A stretch of 10,141 nucleotides of DNA from Phyllobacteriaceae bacterium (lineage in GTDB: Bacteria; Pseudomonadota; Alphaproteobacteria; Rhizobiales; Ancalomicrobiaceae), in contig JAAYVT010000357.1 of the NCBI GenBank assembly GCA_012517025.1, forward strand, positions 1 to 10,141. Direction: 5' to 3'. The notes under the pieces were generated by a model that saw nothing but the letters and a program-made list of their open reading frames with translations, searched no databases and was not told the origin of the DNA. Both the position numbers and the translations under genes were made by a program. Shown here in pieces: positions 6,138 to 10,141 of this stretch (position 1 is its first letter; the number at the start of each line of letters is the position of its first letter).

Positions 6138-7967
6138 TCACTCCACCGTCACCGACTTCGCCAGATTGCGCGGCTGATCGACGTCGGTGCCCATGAACAC
6201 CGCGGTGTGGTAGGCGAGCATCTGCACCGGCAGGGCGTAGACGATCGGCGCCAAGAGATCCGGCATGTCCGGCATGACGATGGTCTCGAGCGTGGCGACG
6301 CTCGCCGCCCCCGCGCCCTTCTCGTCGGTGACCAGGACGATGCGACCGCCGCGCGCCGCGACCTCCTGCATGTTGGAGACCGTCTTCTCGAACAGCGGGT
6401 CGTGCGGCGCGATGACGACCACCGGCATGACCTCGTCGATCAGCGCGATCGGCCCGTGCTTCAACTCGCCCGCGGCGTAGCCCTCGGCGTGGATGTAGGA
6501 GATTTCCTTGAGCTTCAGCGCTCCCTCGAGCGCGATCGGATAGGACGAGCCGCGGCCGAGATAGAGCACGTCGGCGACCTTGGCGGTCTCGCGGGCGAGC
6601 CGTTCGATCTTCGGCTCGACGCGCAGGGCCCGCAGCACGAGGCCGGGCAACTCGCCGAGCGCGCCGACGAGGCGCTTCTCGTCCTCCGCGCTCAGGACCC
6701 CGCGCGCCCGTCCCGCCGCGATCGCCAGCGAGGCGAGCACCGAGAGCTGGCAGGTGAAGGCCTTGGTCGAGGCGACGCCGATCTCCGGGCCGGCGAGCGT
6801 CGGGAAGATCACGTCGGATTCACGGGCGATCGTCGAGGTGGTGACGTTGACGATCGCCGCCGTGTGCTGCCCCTGTGCCTTGCAGAAGCGCAGGCTCGCC
6901 AGCGTGTCGGCGGTCTCGCCCGACTGCGACACGAACAGGGCGAGCCCGTTCTTCGGCAGCGGCGGCTCGCGGTAGCGGAACTCCGAGGCGACGTCGATCT
7001 CGACCGGCAGGCGGGCGTAACGCTCGAACCAGTACTTGCCGACGAGGCCGGCGTAATAGGCGGTGCCGCAGGCGACGATCGACAACCGGTCGAGCTTCGC
7101 CCAGTCGAACGGCAGGGCCGGCGGCAGCCGCACGGTCGAGGCGGACAAATCGAGATAGCGCGCCAGCGTGTGTCCGATCACCTCGGGCTGCTCGTGGATC
7201 TCCTTCGCCATGAAGTGGCGGTAGTTGCCGCGATCGACCTGGAAGGCGGTGGCCGAGACGGTGACGATCGGCCGCTCGACGACCGCGTCGGTCTCGTCGT
7301 GGACGGTGGCGCCGGTCCGCGTGATCTCGACCCAGTCGCCCTCTTCCAGATAAGCGACGCGGTCGGTGAAGGGGGCGAGCGCGATGGCGTCGGAGCCGAG
7401 ATACATCTCGCCGTCGCCCCAGCCGACCGCCAGCGGCGAGCCGCGCCGGGCGTCGATGACGAGATCGTCGTGGTCGGTGAACAGGAAGGCGAGCGCGAAG
7501 GCGCCGGTCAGCCGCTTCAGGGTGGTCGCGACGGCGGTGGCCGGCGTCTCGCCCTGCTGCAGGTACCAGTCGACCAGCTGCGCGACGACCTCGGTGTCGG
7601 TCTCCGAGGCGAAGTGCTGCCCCTTCGCCTCCAATTCGGCGCGCAGTTCGCGGAAGTTCTCGATGATGCCGTTGTGGACGACGGCGACGCGCGAGGTGGC
7701 GTGCGGGTGGGCGTTGGCCTCGGTCGGGGCGCCGTGGGTCGCCCAGCGGGTGTGGCCGATGCCGATCAGGCCGGAAAGCGGCGCGGCGGCGAGCTTGATC
7801 TCGAGGTTGCGCAGCTTGCCCTCGGCGCGGCGACGGGTCAGCCCGGTCTCGGCTTCCAGGGTGGCGACGCCGGCGGAATCGTAGCCGCGATACTCCAACC
7901 GCTTTAGGGCGTCGACGAGGTGACCGGCGACGGGCTCGCGCCCGACGATTCCGATGATGCCGCACAT
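6138..7967 (-). CDS. glmS: Glutamine--fructose-6-phosphate aminotransferase (isomerising), 609 aa
   Basis: GlmS makes glucosamine-6-phosphate from fructose-6-phosphate and glutamine, the first committed step to UDP-GlcNAc, in the cytoplasm. The N-terminal class II glutaminase domain starts MCGIIGIVG with nucleophile Cys2, followed by RGYDSAG at 27-33, HTRWATHG at 72-79 and HNGIIEN at 98-104. Two SIS sugar-isomerase domains follow: VACGTAYYAG at 298-307, SQSGETADT at 347-355, STKAF at 400-404, GRGSSYPIALEG at 471-482 and the catalytic region with K485, E488 and H504. The end DQPRNLAKSVTVE, with K604 that forms the Schiff base with substrate, is intact. 609 aa equals the E. coli length. The ATG at 7967 is fixed by Cys2, although the ribosome site is poor. 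It lies 127 bases after glmU on the same strand with a strong dyad in the gap. No glmS ribozyme is seen. Confidence 0.98.
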   Translation of the reverse strand: MCGIIGIVGREPVAGHLVDALKRLEYRGYDSAGVATLEAETGLTRRRAEGKLRNLEIKLAAAPLSGLIGIGHTRWATHGAPTEANAHPHATSRVAVVHNGIIENFRELRAELEAKGQHFASETDTEVVAQLVDWYLQQGETPATAVATTLKRLTGAFALAFLFTDHDDLVIDARRGSPLAVGWGDGEMYLGSDAIALAPFTDRVAYLEEGDWVEITRTGATVHDETDAVVERPIVTVSATAFQVDRGNYRHFMAKEIHEQPEVIGHTLARYLDLSASTVRLPPALPFDWAKLDRLSIVACGTAYYAGLVGKYWFERYARLPVEIDVASEFRYREPPLPKNGLALFVSQSGETADTLASLRFCKAQGQHTAAIVNVTTSTIARESDVIFPTLAGPEIGVASTKAFTCQLSVLASLAIAAGRARGVLSAEDEKRLVGALGELPGLVLRALRVEPKIERLARETAKVADVLYLGRGSSYPIALEGALKLKEISYIHAEGYAAGELKHGPIALIDEVMPVVVIAPHDPLFEKTVSNMQEVAARGGRIVLVTDEKGAGAASVATLETIVMPDMPDLLAPIVYALPVQMLAYHTAVFMGTDVDQPRNLAKSVTVE

Positions 7968-8038
7968 GGAAGATCGTCTCACGAAAGTTGCAGGATCTCT
8001 CGGACCGCATCTAATCGAAACCGGCGCGAGGCTCTAAA

Positions 8039-8061
8039 TCACATTCGGTTTCCGAATGTGA
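8039..8061. promoter_or_regulatory. Perfect 10-bp palindrome between glmU and glmS
   Basis: TCACATTCGG and CCGAATGTGA flank a TTT (AAA on the other strand). It lies 34 bases past the glmU stop and 71 bases before the glmS start. On the minus strand it is followed by TTTAG, so it could be a weak terminator of glmU, an operator for glmS, or a palindromic intergenic element. The adjoining GCTCTAAATC (8031-8040) is a string I associate with intergenic repeats in Rhizobiales, from memory. A 10-bp perfect match is well above the chance dyads elsewhere in the window. Confidence 0.5.
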
Positions 8062-8094
8062 CGTTTCAGCGAAGCCGTTGAAGTCCTTGTGTGT

Positions 8095-9444
8095 TCACTT
8101 CTTCTCGCGGGCCTTGGTCATGCGCGCGCGAAACGCCTTCGCCCACCCCTCGATCATGGTCTGGCGCCCGCGCGCCACGGCGAGGGAATCGGCCGGCACG
8201 TCCTTGGTGACCACCGAGCCGGAGCCGACGTAGGCGCCGTCGCCGATCTTCACCGGCGCGACCAGCGACGAATTCGAGCCGACGAAGGCGTTCGCGCCGA
8301 TCTCGGTCAGATATTTGCCGAAGCCGTCGTAGTTGCAGGTGATGGTGCCGGCGCCGATGTTGGCCTTCGGCCCGATGGTGGCGTCGCCGATGTAGGTCAG
8401 GTGATTGACCTTGGCGCCCTCCGCCACCTTGCCGTTCTTGATCTCGACGAAATTGCCGACGTGGACGTTCGGGCCGGGCTCGGCGCCGGGGCGCAGGCGA
8501 GCGAACGGACCGATCGTCGCCCCCTCCCCGATCGTCGCCCCCTCGAGATGGGAGAAGGCGCGGATGCGCGCGCCGCTCGCCACCTTCACCCCCGGACCGA
8601 AGACGACGTTCGGCTCGACCACCACGTCGGCGGCGAGCTCGGTGTCGGCGGAAAAGAAGACGGTGTCGGGCGCCACCAGAGTGACGCCGGCGGCGAGCGC
8701 GGCGGCGCGGCGACGGGCCTGGAACACCGCCTCGCAGGTGGCGAGCTGACGCCGATCGTTGACGCCGAGGAATTCCTCCTCCGCCCCCGTCACCGCCACG
8801 GCGGAGAGCCCGCGCGCGGTGGCGATCTCGACCGCGTCGGTCAGATAATATTCACCCTTGGCGTTGGCGTTGCCGATGCCCTCGAGCAGCGACAGCGCGG
8901 CAGCGCCGGAAAGCCCCATGATGCCGGAGTTGCAGAGGCGCACCCGCCGCTCGGCGTCGGTGGCGTCCTTCTCCTCGCGGATGGCGACGAGGCGGTCGCC
9001 CTCGGTGAGCAGGCGGCCGTAACCGGTCGGGGTCTCGGTCTCGAAGCCGAGCACGACCACGGCGGCGCCGGCGGCGAGCTTCGCCCGCACTTCGCCGATC
9101 GTTTCCGGCGTCACCAGCGGCGTGTCGCCGTAGAGCACGATCACGTCGTCCACTCCGGCGGCGATCGCGGCGCGCGCCTGCAGCACGGCGTGGGCGGTGC
9201 CGAGCCGATCGGCTTGGACGAAGATCTCGTCGGCCCCCGCCTTGGTGGCGACCGTCGCGACGGCATCGGCGTTCGGCCCGACCACGGCGGCGACGCGGGT
9301 GGCACCGGCGGCGCGGGCGGCGGCGATCGCGTGGGCGACCATCGGCCGACCGCCGACCTCGTGCAGCACCTTCGGCAGACGCGAGCGCATGCGCGTTCCC
9401 TCGCCGGCGGCCAGCACGATGGCGAGGAAGGTACGATCGGTCAT
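8095..9444 (-). CDS. glmU: Bifunctional UDP-GlcNAc pyrophosphorylase / GlcN-1-P acetyltransferase, 449 aa
   Basis: GlmU acetylates glucosamine-1-phosphate with acetyl-CoA and then couples it to UTP, giving UDP-GlcNAc for peptidoglycan and lipid A. The N-terminal pyrophosphorylase domain has LAAGEGTRMRSRLPK at 11-25, GTAHAVLQA at 82-90, YGDTPL at 105-110 with the metal-binding D107, and GVND at 227-230 with N229. The C-terminal half is a left-handed beta helix of hexapeptide repeats from about 255. It contains the acetyltransferase residues R318 (RLRPG), H348 (NHLTYIGDA) and N371-Y372 (TCNYDG). It ends in a basic helix that is usual for the family. 449 aa compares with 456 in E. coli. The ATG at 9444 has GGGAG 8 bases upstream. 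The frame stays open to 10089, but that part is antisense to the next gene and has no GlmU character. It heads the minus-strand block with glmS. Confidence 0.97.
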   Translation of the reverse strand: MTDRTFLAIVLAAGEGTRMRSRLPKVLHEVGGRPMVAHAIAAARAAGATRVAAVVGPNADAVATVATKAGADEIFVQADRLGTAHAVLQARAAIAAGVDDVIVLYGDTPLVTPETIGEVRAKLAAGAAVVVLGFETETPTGYGRLLTEGDRLVAIREEKDATDAERRVRLCNSGIMGLSGAAALSLLEGIGNANAKGEYYLTDAVEIATARGLSAVAVTGAEEEFLGVNDRRQLATCEAVFQARRRAAALAAGVTLVAPDTVFFSADTELAADVVVEPNVVFGPGVKVASGARIRAFSHLEGATIGEGATIGPFARLRPGAEPGPNVHVGNFVEIKNGKVAEGAKVNHLTYIGDATIGPKANIGAGTITCNYDGFGKYLTEIGANAFVGSNSSLVAPVKIGDGAYVGSGSVVTKDVPADSLAVARGRQTMIEGWAKAFRARMTKAREKK

Positions 9445-9513
9445 GTGGGTCTCTCCCGTGGCTGCGGCCTCGGCGCCGCGGATCGGGCCGCGACGCCGCC
9501 GAAGGCGACCGGG

Positions 9514-9542
9514 TTGAAACATCCGCGACGCGACGCGGTCAA
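9514..9542 (-). promoter_or_regulatory. glmU: Possible glmU promoter
   Basis: On the minus strand CTTGACC gives a -35 element TTGACC (9542-9537), close to the alphaproteobacterial CTTGAC, and 17 bases later TTTCAA (9519-9514) sits at the -10 position. The -35 is good, the -10 poor. The start would lie about 60 to 65 bases before the glmU ATG. It lies in the 238-base divergent gap. Confidence 0.3.
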
Positions 9543-9597
9543 GTGTCGAGGCGCGCGCGCCGCCCGAAGCCGGCCCCGACGGCGCCGCGTCGCGGCC

Positions 9598-9613
9598 CCG
9601 AGGCGGACCTCGG
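9598..9613. other. Small dyad in the divergent glmU spacer
   Basis: CCGAGG and CCTCGG pair around CGGA. It sits between the two divergent genes, upstream of both presumed promoters, where an operator could lie. A 6-bp GC stem is weak evidence on its own. Confidence 0.2.
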
Positions 9614-9682
9614 ATGCGGTGTCGCGATGCGAAAATGATAGACTGAACCGACGATTCGGCCGTTGCCCGCGAGAGACGTACC

Positions 9683-10141
9683 TTGGCCAAGACCAGACCC
9701 GCCACCCCGGCCGCCCTGTTCGACGACGACGCCACCCGCAGCGGCGGTCTCGACCTGTTGCTGTGGGGGTTCGGCACCGTCGCGGCGGTGGTGCTCGGCT
9801 TCGCCTCCTGGCAATACGCCCCGGCGCCGGCGAGCGAGCCGGAAGCGCGCATCGCCGCTTCCCCGAACGCCGACGAAGTCACCGGATCGATCGCGGTCGC
9901 CGAGCGCGGCGCCGGGTCGGCCGCCACCACGCGGGTGATCGGCGGGACGCGTTTTCCCGCCCTCGCCACGGCGCCGAGCGAGCCGGCGGTGAGCCAGCGC
10001 GATCTCGAGCAGCTGCGCGGCGAGATCCGCGATCTCCATCGCACCATCGCCCAGATGGGCCTGTCCGGCGACGGTGTGTCGCGCCGCATCGATCGGCTGG
10101 AGGGGCGGCTCGACGCCCTCGCCGCGACGGCGGAAGCGACC
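9683..10141 (+). CDS. Membrane-anchored coiled-coil protein, N-terminal 153 residues (cut by window end)
   Basis: The reading frame is open from an in-frame TGA at 9644 to the window end, exactly 153 codons. The only plausible early start is TTG at 9683, with a purine-rich GAGAGA about 8 bases upstream. The protein begins with a short polar tail rich in Asp (LFDDDATRSGG, 12-22) and has one membrane segment at about 23-46 (LDLLLWGFGTVAAVVLGFAS). A disordered Ala/Pro-rich linker runs to about 102. Two heptad-like helices follow, at 104-125 (L108, L111, I115, L118, I122) and 132-150 (I136, L139, L143, L146). The likely topology is N-terminus inside with the helices in the periplasm. I do not recognise the family. 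The rest of the gene is outside the window and could carry the functional domain. It is divergent from glmU with a 238-base gap. Confidence 0.75.
   Translation, partial: MAKTRPATPAALFDDDATRSGGLDLLLWGFGTVAAVVLGFASWQYAPAPASEPEARIAASPNADEVTGSIAVAERGAGSAATTRVIGGTRFPALATAPSEPAVSQRDLEQLRGEIRDLHRTIAQMGLSGDGVSRRIDRLEGRLDALAATAEAT

Noticed and set aside
5964..7907. 647-residue open frame on the plus strand opposite glmS
   Set aside because: It is antisense to an intact, full-length glmS, is rich in Arg, Asp, Gly and His with no motif, and is the expected shadow of GC-rich codons.
7968..8094. glmS ribozyme/riboswitch
   Set aside because: The 127-base leader shows only a simple dyad and none of the nested pseudoknot structure. 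The ribozyme is known mainly from Gram-positive bacteria.
9445..10089. 215-residue N-terminal extension of GlmU
   Set aside because: The extension is antisense to the divergent plus-strand gene, lacks any domain, and lies before a good ribosome site and the standard GlmU N-terminus.
1..10141. Mobile element, prophage or defence system
   Set aside because: No transposase, integrase, terminal repeats, tRNA junction, phage or toxin-antitoxin gene is seen, and composition is even apart from short spacers.

Overview
The window looks like chromosomal housekeeping DNA from a GC-rich alphaproteobacterium, most likely of the Hyphomicrobiales (Rhizobiales). The grounds are strong G/C bias at third codon positions, a phosphatidylcholine synthase (Pcs) with the motif spacing of the rhizobial enzyme, adjacent glmU and glmS, and intergenic palindromes of a kind I associate with this group. 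I cannot assign a genus. I see no phage genes, transposase, tRNA, rRNA or CRISPR array.

Layout from left to right. A TSUP-type membrane transporter is on the minus strand (66-833). A 402-base divergent spacer with an AT-rich island separates it from a plus-strand pair: a YafJ-like class II glutamine amidotransferase (1236-2036) and a GT4-type glycosyltransferase (2155-3396). The glycosyltransferase overlaps tail to tail by 15 bases with a class III PLP aminotransferase (3382-4761, minus). That aminotransferase is the last gene of a colinear minus-strand block which, in transcription order, is glmU (9444-8095), glmS (7967-6138), a small unknown gene (6025-5774), pcs (5646-4930) and the aminotransferase. 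The gaps are 112 to 168 bases and several hold hairpins, so the block is probably several transcription units rather than one tight operon. At the right edge a plus-strand gene starting with TTG at 9683 runs off the window. It encodes a membrane-anchored protein with a coiled-coil region and is divergent from glmU.

How the genes fit together. GlmS makes glucosamine-6-phosphate from fructose-6-phosphate and glutamine. GlmU later acetylates and uridylylates glucosamine-1-phosphate to give UDP-GlcNAc for peptidoglycan and lipopolysaccharide. The intermediate mutase GlmM is not in the window. Pcs makes phosphatidylcholine from CDP-diacylglycerol and choline in the inner membrane. The block therefore leans towards envelope precursors, and the unlinked glycosyltransferase could also serve the envelope, but nothing here shows its substrate.

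I found no convincing new multi-gene system. The items most worth a second look are the anchored coiled-coil protein cut by the right edge, the small gene between glmS and pcs, and the intergenic dyads: a perfect 10-bp palindrome between glmU and glmS, a hairpin after glmS that pairs fully only in the minus-strand RNA, and two hairpins between pcs and the aminotransferase.
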